64,000 nucleotides of DNA from Amaranthus tricolor (Eukaryota > Streptophyta > Magnoliopsida > Caryophyllales > Amaranthaceae). Shown here piece by piece: positions 25,449-37,854 of the stretch (position 1 is its first letter; each line of letters begins with the position of its first letter). The translations under genes and the position numbers were made by a program. The stretch lies in assembly GCF_026212465.1 (NCBI RefSeq), contig NC_080058.1, positions 15,746,587 to 15,810,586 on the forward strand. The letters are read 5' to 3'. The notes below the pieces were generated by a model that was given only the letters and a program-made list of their open reading frames with translations, made no database searches and was not told the origin of the DNA.

Positions 25449-25904
25449 ATGTCTTCTTCTTCTTCAACCGAAAATTCGATACATGAAAAATGTGGGTGTG
25501 GAGTTCCCTTTGCAAGGAGGGTTTCATGGACCAAGGAAAATCCTAGAAGAAGGTTTAAGACTTGCATTTTTTATGATCCTGATACAAATTGGAGGGGATG
25601 CAAAAAATTTAAATGGATTGATGAACCTAAAATGACTATTTGGCAAAGAGAAGTGACTAACAAACTTGTGGAGGACAAGCGACAATTAGCAACTGAAATG
25701 AAGATTTTGACATCAAGGGTTTGTTGATTGGAACATGAAAAGGAATAAGCAATTTTAGAAATTAAAAGGATTAAGAAGAAATGGATGAATGAGAGGAAGC
25801 ATGGAAATCAGATTACAAGCTTTGTATTAGGGTTTTTCTTTTATTTTTTGTTGGGGTTGGTTGTATTAATCAAGGCTAGTAAAGGAAGTTTATCACCTAT
25901 TTAA
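25449..25904 (+). pseudogene. MULE-associated GRF-type zinc-finger protein, two nonsense codons
   Basis: The ATG at 25449 starts MSSSSSTENSIHEKCGCGVP. The GRF zinc finger spans about residues 13-58: C15, C17, the R-R-R-F at 33-36, C39, C51 and W56. A coiled-coil-like segment follows (REVTNKLVEDKRQLATEM). TGA at 25725 and TAA at 25746 interrupt the frame, after which the same frame continues with KRIKKKWMNERKHGN and a hydrophobic stretch (FVLGFFFYFLLGLVVLI), probably a membrane anchor, to a stop at 25902-25904. Zinc finger, coiled coil and C-terminal membrane segment are usual for small GRF proteins carried by plant MULEs. The role is not established; the GRF finger may bind nucleic acid. It is convergent with the MURA gene. 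Confidence 0.75.
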
Positions 25905-26185
25905 GAATTTATATTAGTGATTTGGGTATTTTAACATGATCATGATGAATGAATTAAATTTTCATTTTGTCAATTTAATTTCTTTTTTGGTATTGTACAT
26001 ACACTTATGTTTGCTTTCTGTTTATGTATGGAAAACAGATGGTTGTGTTTGCTGTGTTTGGAAATCAAATGGCTGTGTTTGCTGTTAGTTGTGTTTGCTC
26101 TGTACATGTAATATCCATTTGATCTGTTTATGTAATGTATGTTGTGTTCGTTGTGTTTGTTGTGTTGTGTTTGCTGTGTATGTAA
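25905..26185. repeat. GT-rich low-complexity tract within the MULE
   Basis: From about 26030 the + strand repeats words such as 'gttgtgtttgctgtgt' and 'tatgtaatgtatg'. The complementary words (cacaacac, tgctgcac, tacatacac) fill 27200-28060 on the other side of the inserted copia fragment. No gene is seen. Confidence 0.6.
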
Positions 26186-27199
26186 TGTATGGCACTCAAG
26201 GTTGGATTTTGTTCTTCTTTCTTTGTTGTTTCTTTGATTGGAATACCTGCTGTTCCTGAAGAACTTATTGAATTTTCGTACCAGCATAGCAGCCTCCTTT
26301 CATCACATTGGGATTCTTCCTGTTCTGCTGCTGCCAGGGCCAGTCCCTTGTTTCTGGAACAGTCTGCTGTTCCCAAATGTAATTCATGTATCATTAGGGA
26401 ACCAACCAACTCTTCCAGATTAAATTTTGTAAAATCTTTGGACTCCTGTATGGCAGTAACCTTGGCTCTCCAGCGCTCATCTTGAGGGAGGCTCTTAAGG
26501 ATTTTCCTTACTTGTTCATCGGTGGGAATTATTCTTCCAAGAGAGACAAGTTCGTTTGTGATGTTAGTGAACCTTGTAAACATCTCTTGGATGCTTTCTC
26601 TTGGTTTCATAACAAATCTTTCATACTTAGACATCAACAAGTCTATCTTGGAACGTTAAACTTCACTTGTTCCCTCATGGGTAATAGCCAGCAGGTACCA
26701 AATCTGCTTGGCAGATTTGCACCCTATTATTCAATTATGTTTGTTTGGTCCAAGACCATAGGGAAGTAATTTTATAGCAAGAGCATTTATTTCCATTTTC
26801 TGAAAATGTTCTTTCTCAAATTCGGTTATTGATTTGGGAATAATTTCGTTATTGGAGTTTGTAGTAGTTACATCAACTAAAAATCAGAAAATAATAATAA
26901 GAAATTCAATGGACGAATTAAGCTGACTTCAATACAGGAACAGTGCGCTGTCTCAAATTTTCAGTTTTGTTAGAACATCAAACTTGGGAACAGTAGACCT
27001 CCTGTCTACATTTGACATCCTAAGCGATATACTCTTCTAACATCTTTTGGATCCTTTTGACACGTACATTTCCATAGACCAAGTCATAGGTACTATCAAC
27101 GATCATAATCACGACCGGATATTGACCTGCACATAATCTCTAAAAACATATTTGTTTAAATAAAGTGTAGTCATCATCAAAACTTAAGAGGTCCAACAG
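26186..27199 (-). mobile_element. Deleted fragment of a SIRE-like copia element (gag part plus LTR end)
   Basis: The left two thirds (to about 26870) match, on the minus strand, the gag of the SIRE-like element at 51519-53318. Shared words include MSKYERFVM, PRESIQEMFTRFTNITNELV, SLGRIIPTDEQVRKIL and DERWRAKVTAIQESKDFTKF. Near 26875 the sequence jumps straight to LTR sequence matching about 54490-54805, and it ends exactly at the LTR terminus 'gaggtccaaca' at 27199. The 5' untranslated region, gag start and most of the LTR, about 1.3 kb, are missing. The left break lies near the first zinc knuckle of gag. It is more diverged than the two LTRs of the complete element, so it is an older relative. 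Confidence 0.85.
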
Positions 27200-28060
27200 T
27201 GTTTGCTGTGCTTGCTTGCTGCACTTAACACAACATACACTTAACATACAACAATTTGCTTACACACTGATTTTCAATGTACATACACCACATTGATCTT
27301 AAACAATGATACACATTGATTCAAGGATCAACACAGATCCATTTGCTTACATATAACAATTTTACATACACAACACTGATCTTAAACAATGATGTACACA
27401 TATACTCATCCCTGATGCACTACATATACACAACACTGATCTTAAACAATGATGCAATGCTGCACTGCATATACACAACACTGATGAACTTACTCATTCA
27501 AAACACATGTGTATGCAATGCTGCACTGATAAAATGCAAAATTGATGTGTAGCACCCAAAGTAATCACTAATCAACTTCAGAATAATTCATTTGTTTTAG
27601 CACTGATTTGCAGCATTGAAAACTTATTTGTAGCACCCAAACTTAAATGCAATAAGCAGCAAATGCAGCACTAATAAATTGTTGTATGATACAAAGTGCA
27701 CTGAAGTAGCAATTGTTGTGTGATGTTTCTAATATGATACAAAGTGCACTAAAGCAGCAATTTCTGTGTGATGTTTGGTTCTTGCATACACAACACAGAT
27801 TTGCTGCACTGATTGTATCATCAGTATTGCTGCACTGACTCAATACTCCTGCTGCACTACATACTGTTGCACTAATCAAGATGTACATACAACATCATAT
27901 AAAACGCACACTTAACACATTTACTAATTCCTACACAACACAACATTATACCCATACACAACACTAGTCAACTAATGTACATACACAGCAATTTGCTGCA
28001 CTTAATTCAACACAGTACATTCTCAGTTCATAAAACATATACTAATATATGTCTTACATT
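27200..28060. repeat. CA-rich degenerate repeats within the MULE
   Basis: Partial units of 'tacacaacactgatcttaaa' plus 'caatgatg' recur at about 27369, 27426 and 27472, and 'atgatacaaagtgcact' recurs at about 27686 and 27735. Words with 'ctgcact' and 'acatacac' fill the rest. It is the complement-like partner of the tract left of the copia fragment. No gene is supported. Confidence 0.65.
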
Positions 28061-28204
28061 AATTCAACACATTACATTCAATAGTGAATTACTTATACAG
28101 CTCTATATTTGACTATTTTGATCCATTACACATGAAGTAGTTGCAGCTGTTGTAGTTTGCGTTTGTTGTTGACTACTAGACCTAGGCAAATCATTTGTTG
28201 TAGA

Positions 28205-30796
28205 CTATTGAGTAGAAGAAGATCCCTTTTTAGGCCTTCCACCCTTTGACTTGATCTTTGTTGGTGGTGTTTTTGGTGGATTCTTGCAGCCTTTTTTGTA
28301 GTGACCTAGGTCACCACAATTACCACATCTCCGTTGCTTGAATTCTCTAACAACACATACATGCTTGTTACCTCCTTCTCCTTCATCAGCTTCCTTCTTT
28401 CTTTTCCTCTTGTTAGGCCTTCCAGGCATCTTTCGAAATGGTGGAGGAAGTGGTTTGGCTAAAGTGGTTGTGGGCAACATTTTGTGTCCTGGCATACCAT
28501 GAAACTTTGGACCATACGTCTTTGCATACGTTTCTACAAGATACACCTCGTGGACAAATTCATTGGCATCTAATTTTCTAAGAACAATACAAGCCATGGC
28601 ATGTTTACAAGGGATCCCAATAAGTTTCCAGCTTCCACAATGGCAAGTCTTATTAGCCAAGTTTACAACGTAAGAGTCGTCATCATCATCCACCTCAAAC
28701 GCAAACACTTCCACTGGGATTACCCTTAAACCATATATATCCTTTGCATTTTTTTCAATCATTTTGGTGATAGATGGCATCAACACACCTTCAAAGTTAC
28801 TCAGCCCTTCCCTTTTAGCTGCAGTTCTTTGCATCACATATCTCCTAATCCACTCCATTAGAGAAATTATAGGCTTCCCCCTTACTTCTAGTAACACATT
28901 ATTGAATGTCTCACAACAATTATTTAACAACATCCCAGACTTACTCCTACCAGAAAAAGCATGCCTAGATCAGTGTTTTGTAGAATAGCAGCTAGATATT
29001 CATATGCTTCAACAGAAATATTCTTTATTTCATTCATTTCTCTATCAAAATGAAATTTTGAAGGTAAATTGTTACTAATTAGTTTGACATGATCTCAAAT
29101 ATTTAAATGTATACTTGATTCCATAACTTGTTGTAAGCTCTTGCTGCTCTCTAAAAGTGTTGTTTGTAAAACTCTCCATGCAAATTGATCTTGAAGTTCA
29201 CCCAAATATGCCTGCAGCAGAACCTAATTTCAGCTTTAGGAATCACTGAGTTCAAAGCTTCAACCAAACCCTACATTATCCACAAATTAGTATTAGGGTT
29301 ATAGCATTAGTTACAATTAAAACAAGATATGTGTTAACAAGTAATTACATACATACCTTTTGCCTATCGCTCATGAAGGTGAAAGCTTCACATCATGCTT
29401 GTACCCAACTACTCGATGAAGTAACCGACCGAAGGTCTTCTACAAGGAGATTTAGAAACAAAGTCCAAGTTTCTACATTTTCTTTTTCGACCACAGCCCA
29501 TGCAACAGGGAAGATGTTATTGTTCCCATCTTTACCTACAGCAGTCAACAAAACCCCAGGGAATTGTCCCTTCAAATGTGCCCCATCAACACATATAATA
29601 GGCCTACAGCCAGCAACAAAACCCTCCTTACATGTTGGCAAGCATATATACATCCTTTGGAACAAAGGTGGGGGTGTGTCTATTCCAATGCATTTAACGA
29701 TCACAGTGCTTCCTAGATTAAACCTCCTTATTGCTTCCGCATAATCCCACACCCTGCTATACTCTTCACTAGCATCACCAAATATAATTTTCAGTGCAAT
29801 TCTTTTAGCCATATAACACTTAGAATACTTCACTTCACAACCTAATTCTCTATTAACCCGTTTCTTAAAGCCTTTAATTCCTAAGTTGGATTTTCCCTCC
29901 AATCCTCTACGTATTTCTCAGCTAAATACAAAGCAGTGACTTTGTTATTTTGGTGTTGGTGACCATAAGTGTGCTTGGGAAAATAACTCCTTATTTGAAG
30001 TGTCTCCTCATCTTTTGACTTCACAGCATGAACCTTAAAATAACACTTCTTCTCCTTCCCACAAACACAGTTCACAATTCTTGCTTTCGATTTACTACAA
30101 TCGCATCTATTGTAGCAATACACACTAATCCTACTTCTACCATTATGCAGGTAATAATAATTGTAACCACATTCAATAACATGGTACCTTAATGGTTTTC
30201 TAAACACATATGTCGAAGGAAACTTAAGGCCTAAAGATAAATTGATCTTACCCTTGAAATCAACTTCAGGATTGAATGTAGGATTAGCTGCTTATACCTT
30301 CCTCATGATCATTCAATGCACCCAAATCATCATCATCAGACTCTAGTTCATCATCATTAAAGTATATGTCTCTATTTTTTTCTTCATCAACCTCCTTACC
30401 TACTATCAATCTAATTTCATCATCACCTATAAACACATTATCAAGACCATAAATTACATTTTCTACAAACAAATCAGAATCATCTTCATATTCATCCTCA
30501 TCACCACAACTATAATCATCATCACTACTATCAACAAAATCAGGAACTTGCTGCTCTATGTGGCCTCTCTCATTTGCTGTAAGGTTTAGGGTAGAAATAG
30601 CAACTAAGTTATTTGTTTTAGATCTAGGGTTAGCACTTAAATATTCTTTATAACCCGTACATGTGATTGGTGGTCTCATTTGCCCAACATCAACATCTAC
30701 ATTTGCTCTTTCCAACTCATCCACAACCTCATGTGCCACATCAGATCTTTCAATCTCCACCTCATCTACGCTAACATTACCCACCTCAGTTGCCAA
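28205..30796 (-). pseudogene. MULE transposase (MURA/MuDR-like), several stops and frameshifts
   Basis: Read from 30796 leftwards. A strongly acidic N-terminal region (EDEYEDDSDLF, ESDDDDLG) ends in a frame break near 30290. Next is the MuDR N-terminal region with FRKPLRYHVIECGYNYYYL and VNCVCGKEKKCYFKV. After another break near 29895 comes the DDE core with CVDGAHLKGQFPGVLLTAVG (first Asp) and ENVETWTLFL. A stop at 29393 precedes TFMSDRQK (second Asp), a probable intron from about 29355, and GLVEALNSVIPKAEIRFC. Further stops occur before LLNNCCETFNNVLLE at 28933. The C-terminal part is open: a SWIM zinc finger (CHCGSWKLIGIPCKHAMACI), a CCHC knuckle (CGNCGDLGHYKKGC) and a basic GGRPKKG tail. 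Such enzymes cut and paste MULE DNA by binding the long inverted repeats. This copy cannot be active. Confidence 0.85.
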
Positions 30797-31127
30797 CTCA
30801 GACTACTTCTTTTTCGACTTACTTGATTTTTTCCAGATTTTAAATTTCTTCATCTTATTGATTTAGCTAATTTTAAGAACCCTAATACATTATTCAGATA
30901 CAACAACAATCAATTTACAAATTACAAGATAAAAAACAACAAATTCAATAGAAAAAACATAGCAAAAGGAAGAAAATTTCTAAAACGAAATTTTTTTAAT
31001 TATGCCCAAAATAGAACACGGAAGTAAAAAACCATAATTAAGTAGTAGTACATACCAGTATAGGTTAGAACTTTCAACGAGATGAAGTTAAGAGGAGGAT
31101 GGGAGCGAATTTAGGAGTTCCAGGAAT

Positions 31128-31377
31128 GGGTTTATGGAGTGAACTTCAGAAACCAAGCTATCGAAACACGTTCAAATGAAGAAGAAGGTGCCTTTAAAGA
31201 ATCACGTGACTGTCAGTGACAGTCAAAGGCTAAACTTAACTGTCAAAGGCTAAAAACCGTTAAAAGGTAGTGTTTTGCAAAGAACTGTATTATATAAGGT
31301 AGTTTTGGCAAAAACTTTTACATAAGGTAGTTTTTTAAAAAAGGGGGGTATGGATTAGGTATTTTCTTATAATTTTT
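31128..31377 (-). repeat. Right terminal inverted repeat of the MULE
   Basis: Reverse-complement partner of 25095-25348. It lies upstream of the transposase gene on the minus strand and would have carried its promoter. Confidence 0.85.
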
Positions 31378-31388
31378 TTCTTTAAAAT

Positions 31389-34300
31389 ATAACTATTATG
31401 AATATAAACTAATCCTTCATAAAAATTAATTAAAACCCGTAAAACTATAGTACGAAGTCTAATTTAATTTTTCGGAAATCCCTTAATTATTTCCATCAAT
31501 TTAATTTGAACAATATTCAAAACAATATTGATTTTATGAAATTCAATCTTATAAAAAATAAAGCATTACATTACAACAAATTTAAATATTTAGAGATGAA
31601 AGAAAAAGACATTAACTGAAAAAATCTCTAAATACCTTACTTATGTGTAAACAAAATGTTGATGGAATAGTAGAATGTGGGTTCCTTTGGAACATTAAAT
31701 ACTGCTTTTATTATAATAGTAATATATTATTTAAGTATAAAAAATAAAATATCAAAAAGGGAGTATTAAATTAGTTTCAATCAATTAAAGTGTAGTTGAA
31801 CTACAAGGGATGTGTATACATGGAACATGGAGGTTCTGGGATGAAAACCTACAATACTAATATTCGTTTGATTTTTGTTTGGAGGATGAGATTGTATGTG
31901 AAACCCTTCAATCTAAAGTAGGTCTTATGTAAGAAGATATATCATAGTACACCAAGGATTCGTATTAAGTACTAATTGGGAAAATGGATAGTGTGATCCT
32001 CTAAGCTCCAATGCTCCAAACCTAGCTAATACTCCAAAATGATGATCTTCAAGTATTCAAAATTATACTCAACTATGCTTCTTCTTCTTGGTTTTCTTCA
32101 ATTAATTAATTTTAGGAAATTAGTATGTGATATTATGAAGTGAATTTAGGAGAAAATGGAGGAAAATTATTGGATTGATTTAACACAAACCCCATGGCTA
32201 ACAAGAGGGATTTAGGTTTATTTTTGTTTCAACTTTTGCAAGAATGACCAAGTACTTAAATAGACTCATTTAAGATATGGTTGTTGGAATATTTTGGTAA
32301 AAAATTTCAAGCAAATATGGCCTATTTTGCTAGGGGCCTAGGGATAACCGGCCAAGATAAGGGATAGTATAGTTTTCTTTTCTTTTTTTTTTTTCCAATT
32401 TGGTTTACTTGCATAAGTAAACTAGATGTTAATATTGGATAGGTTTTGACTTATTAATTTTAGGTATTTAAGGATTAGTTTAGGTGTAAAAACAAGGTTA
32501 AAAATGTAATTAAATTAAGTATTATAATTATATTAGTTTTAAAATAGTTTAAGTGAAAGTGTTAAAGTCGTTAAAATAATCGTTAAAGAAATTAATTAAG
32601 AATTAAGCATTTTTAAACGTAAATTTTTAGTAACGGTACATTAATTAAGTGATTTGAAATTTTGGTAGTATATAAATTAGTAATTAAAACATTTGGGCTC
32701 AAAATAAATATTTTAGAAATTTAAACTTTCGAGTTCGAAATAATTTTAAGAGATCGGACATGTATTGAACTTTAAATAGATTATCGAATCGGATGAATTA
32801 AGAATTTTTTATTGGGAAAAATTTATCGGATGATTAATGGGAAAATTTGCGTCTATTACATACAATCTTTGTTTGATATATGTAAGGGCCTATTAGGGTG
32901 AGGTAAACCAAAACTCCTAACGTACTGGAAGTTGTCACCCCTCCAATACAATTTTGCTCGAGCCACAGATTAGGTTAAATAACTTTATTGTGTTCACTGT
33001 ATTTTATGTGCCAAATAACACGTTGCACTTATTTTAAATGTCGAAAGCATGGTTCGACGTTTCTTTACTATCAAGTCTTTTAATCATCATGTTACTATTT
33101 TCAGATAAATGCAGCATTTCAATAATGCATTCAACAATAGCAAAATTATAACCATTTATACATAAATAACCATTCTTAATTAATAAGTATTGCTCCATCC
33201 GTTCTCTAATGTTCTTCCCATTTGGATATTCCACCTTAAAGAAAGAGAAACTTAATTAATATTTTTAACACATATTGAAAAGATAAAATACATCAATGCA
33301 AGATCTTGTTAGATTCGTCTTACTGTATACTTTTTTATTATGTGTTTTTTATAATTTTTTATTATATGTATTTAGAGATATCGAGGTTTAAAATTTGTAT
33401 TGAAAACGGTGCAAAAAGTAAATGAGAAAAATAAAATGAAACGGATAGTATACGACTAAATATAAACTTTAATGGGTCTTTAATATTTATTTATAGATTA
33501 ATTTTTAATTAGCCATATTAATATCTTAATAATTAATTTCACAAATGTCAATTTTATCATAAGTTATAAAATAGTTGCATCCTACCTAAATACTAAAAAT
33601 TATATCAAAAATATCGTCAAAAAAAAAATCAAAAATCATATTTGGTATATTGTAGGTCCTAGCCCATTTATCAAAATTTTACGAAACAACATTTTATTTT
33701 AATTAATTAATTTCTTAATAGTTTAGTTTTAGATTAAATACATGAATAATTATTTTCCTTAAGATTAAAATCTAGAATATATTATTATTAATAAGTTGCT
33801 TTAAAATTGTTACTCATCAAAATAAAATAACATTAACCATTCGTTTCAGCTTTTCTTTCTTTTTGTCAATTATAACAATTTAGATTATTAATCAATTTCT
33901 TAAAGAATTAAATATCATAAAGTTTTGATACAACATAATTAAAAGAAAACTAAGTGTGTAGTAACAGTAAAAATTATTGTTTCTGGATTATATATTTTTA
34001 ACCCAAATTATGAATTTCTTCATTTTCATGCGTTTTTTTCGGTTTTTATACTCAACTAAAATTCACAAAATTAATATATAAATTATATCTCATATACATA
34101 TATATACTAAAAAAGTTTTGTACACAGATATTCATATTTACTATTTTAATTAAAATTATTTCAGATTATGCGATTTTAGTGATTTAACATGAATAAATCA
34201 TATAAATTAATTTACAATGAATTAAATCTCCAAAAATTATAGAAGTTTGAATTCATATACCATAAAAGCATATAAAATTTATGGGCATAAATTCATGTAA

Positions 34301-34549
34301 ATAAATATATGTAAGAATTTATACCTTTGTGAATTTATACCATAAAAACATATAAGAATTTAGGAATTTTTATAGGGTTTTAGAGATTTTTAAAGAATTA
34401 GTTTTTTTTTATTTGTGAATTATGAAATAAATTTATAATTTCTCTTTTTTTTTTGTCCCCTTTCTACGGCTGATGCTTTGTATATATATAGACCTTCGTT
34501 ATTTTTTTTATAAAATTGTTTTTCTTCATGTATAACTAAACATAGGATA
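31389..34549. other. AT-rich non-coding stretch
   Basis: No recognised gene. 33301-33451 is the second copy of the dispersed repeat seen at 11061. A 66-codon minus-strand frame at 33034-33234 starts exactly after an acceptor-like sequence and is discussed under findings. Around 32330-32480 and 32880-32960 there are non-coding blocks that may be LTR debris, without ends I can define. Confidence 0.55.
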
Positions 34550-34560
34550 AATATAACTAG

Positions 34561-34925
34561 GCATGGCCACGGGGCGGGTTACCCGGAACCGAACCGGTCC
34601 CGAACCGCTTGGAACCGGAACCGGAACCGGAACCGTTTGCGACAGGTTCCGAACCGCCCCGAACCGCGAAACCGTGAAACCGCCGGAAAAAGTCGCCGGA
34701 ACCGTGAAACCGCCGGAAAAAACCGTCGTGAACCGGGCCAAAAAACCCGCGGGTTGGAACCGGAACCGGTCCGGGAGAACCGGTCCAACGGTTCCATGGA
34801 ACCGGTTCTGGAACCGGAACCGGGACCGGTCCGGTTGAACCGGCTCAACGGTTCCATGGAACCGGAACCGGAACCGGAACCGGGTCCGGTCCGGTTGAAC
34901 CGGCCCACCGGTTCCATGGAACCGT
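34561..34925. repeat. Left subterminal GGAACC-type hexamer array of the hAT element
   Basis: The hexamer 'ccggaa'/'ggaacc' and its variants (ggttccatggaacc, gaaccggtcc) are repeated dozens of times in both orientations in a GC-rich block unlike the surrounding DNA. Such arrays are expected transposase-binding regions in hAT elements. Long arginine/phenylalanine ORFs in all frames here are artefacts of the hexamer. Confidence 0.85.
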
Positions 34926-35022
34926 TGAGCCAAACTAGCCGTTGGAATCCATCCTATAAATACTCATCACTTTCAATCATTTTCATTCACAACTCATCTC
35001 TTCTCCTACTCTCTCTACTTAA

Positions 35023-37490
35023 TTCTTTAATTACGCAATTGAAGAAGAAGTGGAAAAAGATATACAAATTGAAGAAGAAGAAGAACAAGAAGAAGAACCA
35101 ACGACCCCAATTGGGGTACATATATCTCGACAGTCATCAACAAGATCAGATGAAGAACAAGGAGAACAACAACAACAAAGACAAGCTCGTGGTAAACGAG
35201 TCAATTTCCAAACTATCGGTTAGTTTTATAATTTTATTCTTCAAATTAATTAAACTTTAAATTATTTATTTATTTAATTATAGTTTTATAATTTTAAATT
35301 ATTTATTTAGATGAAGATGAACCAGTAAGACAACCTTTTCCGGCAATGCCACCTTCTAGTGGTAGAGCTGTTTCACATGTGTGGTCGTATTTCACAAAAG
35401 AACCAACCGAGAATCCAGATATGTTCCTATGCACTTGTCAAATTTGTGAAAGTCAAGGAGTAAAGCCCTTAGTTTCATACAATTTCGCCAGAGGTAAATA
35501 CTTTTTAAGTTTTTTATACATACATAATACATTCATACATTATATATTCATATTTTATAAACATTTATTTATTGTGTTTTGTGAATACGTGTTAGGTGGT
35601 GGAACGGGATCTTTTAACAAACATTTGGCAAAGAAGCATGGAATCACAAAAGAAACTCATGCATCAAGCGGCAGCGGGACCACAAGTGGAAGCCGACAGA
35701 CACAATGGGACATTCCCAACACAGGTATGCCTTTTAGATATAATCGTAATGACATGATTGATGAATTTTCTAGGTATGTAATTTGCGATGAATTGCCTTT
35801 TAACCACGGTGAAAGTAGGGCATATGAGCGTCTCACTAGACAACAATTGCAACCACAATTTAGAGCAATCCCTAGGAACACTCTTAAAAGACGAACAATT
35901 AAATTATACGAATCAATGCGCTATGACCTAGTTGAAATGTTTAAATCGTTTAATGGTAGGGTTAGCATAACAACTGACATATGGTCTGCTCCCCCACATT
36001 TAGAATCTTATATGTGTGTAACAGCACACTGGATAGATCGAAATTGGATTATTCAAAAAAGAATAATTGCTTTTGAGACTATGCCAGAAAGACACACCGG
36101 CGAAAACATAAAATATAGATTAATAGAGATATGTAGGGAATGGAACTTATTAGATAAAATATTTTGTTGTTCAACAGATAATGCAACCGCAAACATAAAA
36201 TGTATAGAACTTTTATTTAACGAACCCGCCTTTAGTTTAATCCTTGGGGGTAGCTTATTACACATACGTTGTTGTGCGCACATAGTTAACTTATCTTGTC
36301 AAGTAGGTGTAAAACAATTAAGTGAATTATTAGAACCAATTAGGGATATAGTAAAATGGCTTAGGATCGGAAAGATTAAAAGAAGATATAAACAATTATG
36401 TGACCAATACCAACTTAAAAAAGTGTATTGGTCATTAGATACTCCTACACGTTGGGGGTCAACGAACGATTTATTAAGAAAGGCGATTGCTTATCGCCCA
36501 GTAATAACACAACTATATAGTGAGTGTACAGATAGTTTCATAGCTGATGAAACTTGGGAATTAGCAATAGGTGTACATAACATATTAGAAGCGTATGACC
36601 ACGCGACTAAGATTTTTTCTTATGTTTATGAACCGAACGTTCACTTAGTAATAAGTGAATGTATTACTATTTTTTATCACCTGCTTAAACATACACAAGA
36701 AGATACTAACCCACAATTAAGGCCGATTCTTGCTGAAATGATGGAAAAATGGAAATCATATTTTACCGATTTTCCTTACATTTATGGAATCGCAACCATT
36801 TTGGACCCACGTTTTAAAACCGAGGTCCTAACCAAAGTAATAGGATTTTATTATCAAGCGTTAGATCGCCCGTCTTCCGATGTAGCTTATTATGTCGGAA
36901 CATGTAAAAAATATTTAGCTGAACTGTATGAATTTTACGCTAGTGTATATAACCCGAAACGCGATATGTCTAGGCGTGCTAGCGTTTCGGCTCGTCCCTC
37001 TTTCTATAATTCAGTAATTGCTAACATAATGACGCAAGATGATAGTTTTGTAGGATCTTCTTCTTCCTCGACCACATTTTTAGAACTAGATAGTTATCTA
37101 AAACACCACTTTGAAATAGACCCAAGTGTCTATAATATTTTGGAGTGGTGGAAAGAAAAATCTTTTAAATTTCCCATTTTATCGAGAATTGCAAAGGATA
37201 TCCTTGCAATTCCCGCGTCCACTATTGCGTCGGAGTCTGCTTTTAGTGCAGGTAGAAGAGTTCTGGATGAAAAGCGATCTCGTCTTGCTCCACATAGTAT
37301 TCAAATATGTGTTTGCAAGAAAGATTGGGACCAAGCGGAGATACGAACACAAGGACTAAGGAACGATGATGATCAAGACGACGATGATGATCCATGGATG
37401 ATGATGGATACAACTTCATCATCGTCAGGAGGAGAGTCAGCGGAAGCATCTAATCAATATCAACCACATGATGATGACGAAGACGAATAG
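35023..37490 (+). CDS. hAT transposase (BED finger, RNase H-like core, hAT dimerisation domain)
   Basis: Cuts and re-inserts the element. The first in-frame ATG is 35346 (MPPSSGRAVSHVWSYFTKEP). The frame runs to 37490, 714 codons including a 102-bp in-frame intron (35494-35595, gtaaat…gttag); splicing gives 680 residues and joins the two halves of the BED zinc finger (C-x2-C at about 31-34, then HLAKKH). An upstream exon fits too: 35023-35218 joins through a GT-AG intron (35219-35310) in frame, adding an acidic Glu/Gln-rich segment, but has no ATG. Catalytic candidates, numbered in the unspliced frame, are D211 in TTDIWSA, D278 in STDNATANI and E438, with TPTRW at 366-370. The dimerisation domain is about 575-661 (ILAIPASTIASESAFSAGRR). 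The tail is acidic. No stop or frameshift is seen. Confidence 0.9.
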
Positions 37491-37850
37491 GATCAATCCG
37501 ACAGGCGACAAGCGACAACGATGAATCAACACTCAACAACTATAAATAAAAGGTATGACAAAGAACTACGTGGGCTTTGATTCCTTCGGGATACGTAGGC
37601 AGCTTAGTATTCATTTGGGTACTAGGTTCAAGTCCATTTTCTCCCTCTTTTTTTATTAATCATCTTTATCGACATTATCATTGATTCGTTTCTTATTAAT
37701 TAATTTTTTTCCATTCATTTTAGTAAATATTTCAATAACGATGACAACTTGACATGCAATGAATTTCGCTAATAATCAAGTAATCATCAAAGGTACGTCC
37801 GCGATATTATAGTATTTTTTTATTATACAAAAATTTAAAGAAAAAATTAA
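37491..37850. other. 3' untranslated part of the hAT element
   Basis: Non-coding sequence between the transposase stop and the right hexamer array. No gene or strong motif is seen. Confidence 0.6.
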
Positions 37851-37854
37851 AATG

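Larger units (their letters stand above)
25095..31377 (-). mobile_element. Mutator-like element (TIR-MULE), 6.28 kb, with target duplication TTCTTTAAAAT
   Basis: Two arms of about 250 bp (25095-25348 and 31128-31377) are inverted repeats of each other and run from 'ttaagaaactaccta' to '…ttcactccataaaccc'. The string TTCTTTAAAAT occurs just outside both ends (25084-25094, 31378-31388), fitting the 9-11-bp duplication of MULEs; A/T runs make the exact border uncertain by a few bases. A GRF zinc-finger gene reads inward from the left arm and a MURA transposase reads inward from the right arm. Both carry stops, and a retrotransposon fragment sits between them, so the element is no longer autonomous. 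Confidence 0.85.

Noticed and set aside
34526..34933. Arg/Phe/Gly-rich ORFs in all frames at the hAT left end, and similar ones at 37807-38078
   Set aside because: They are translations of the GGAACC-type hexamer array.
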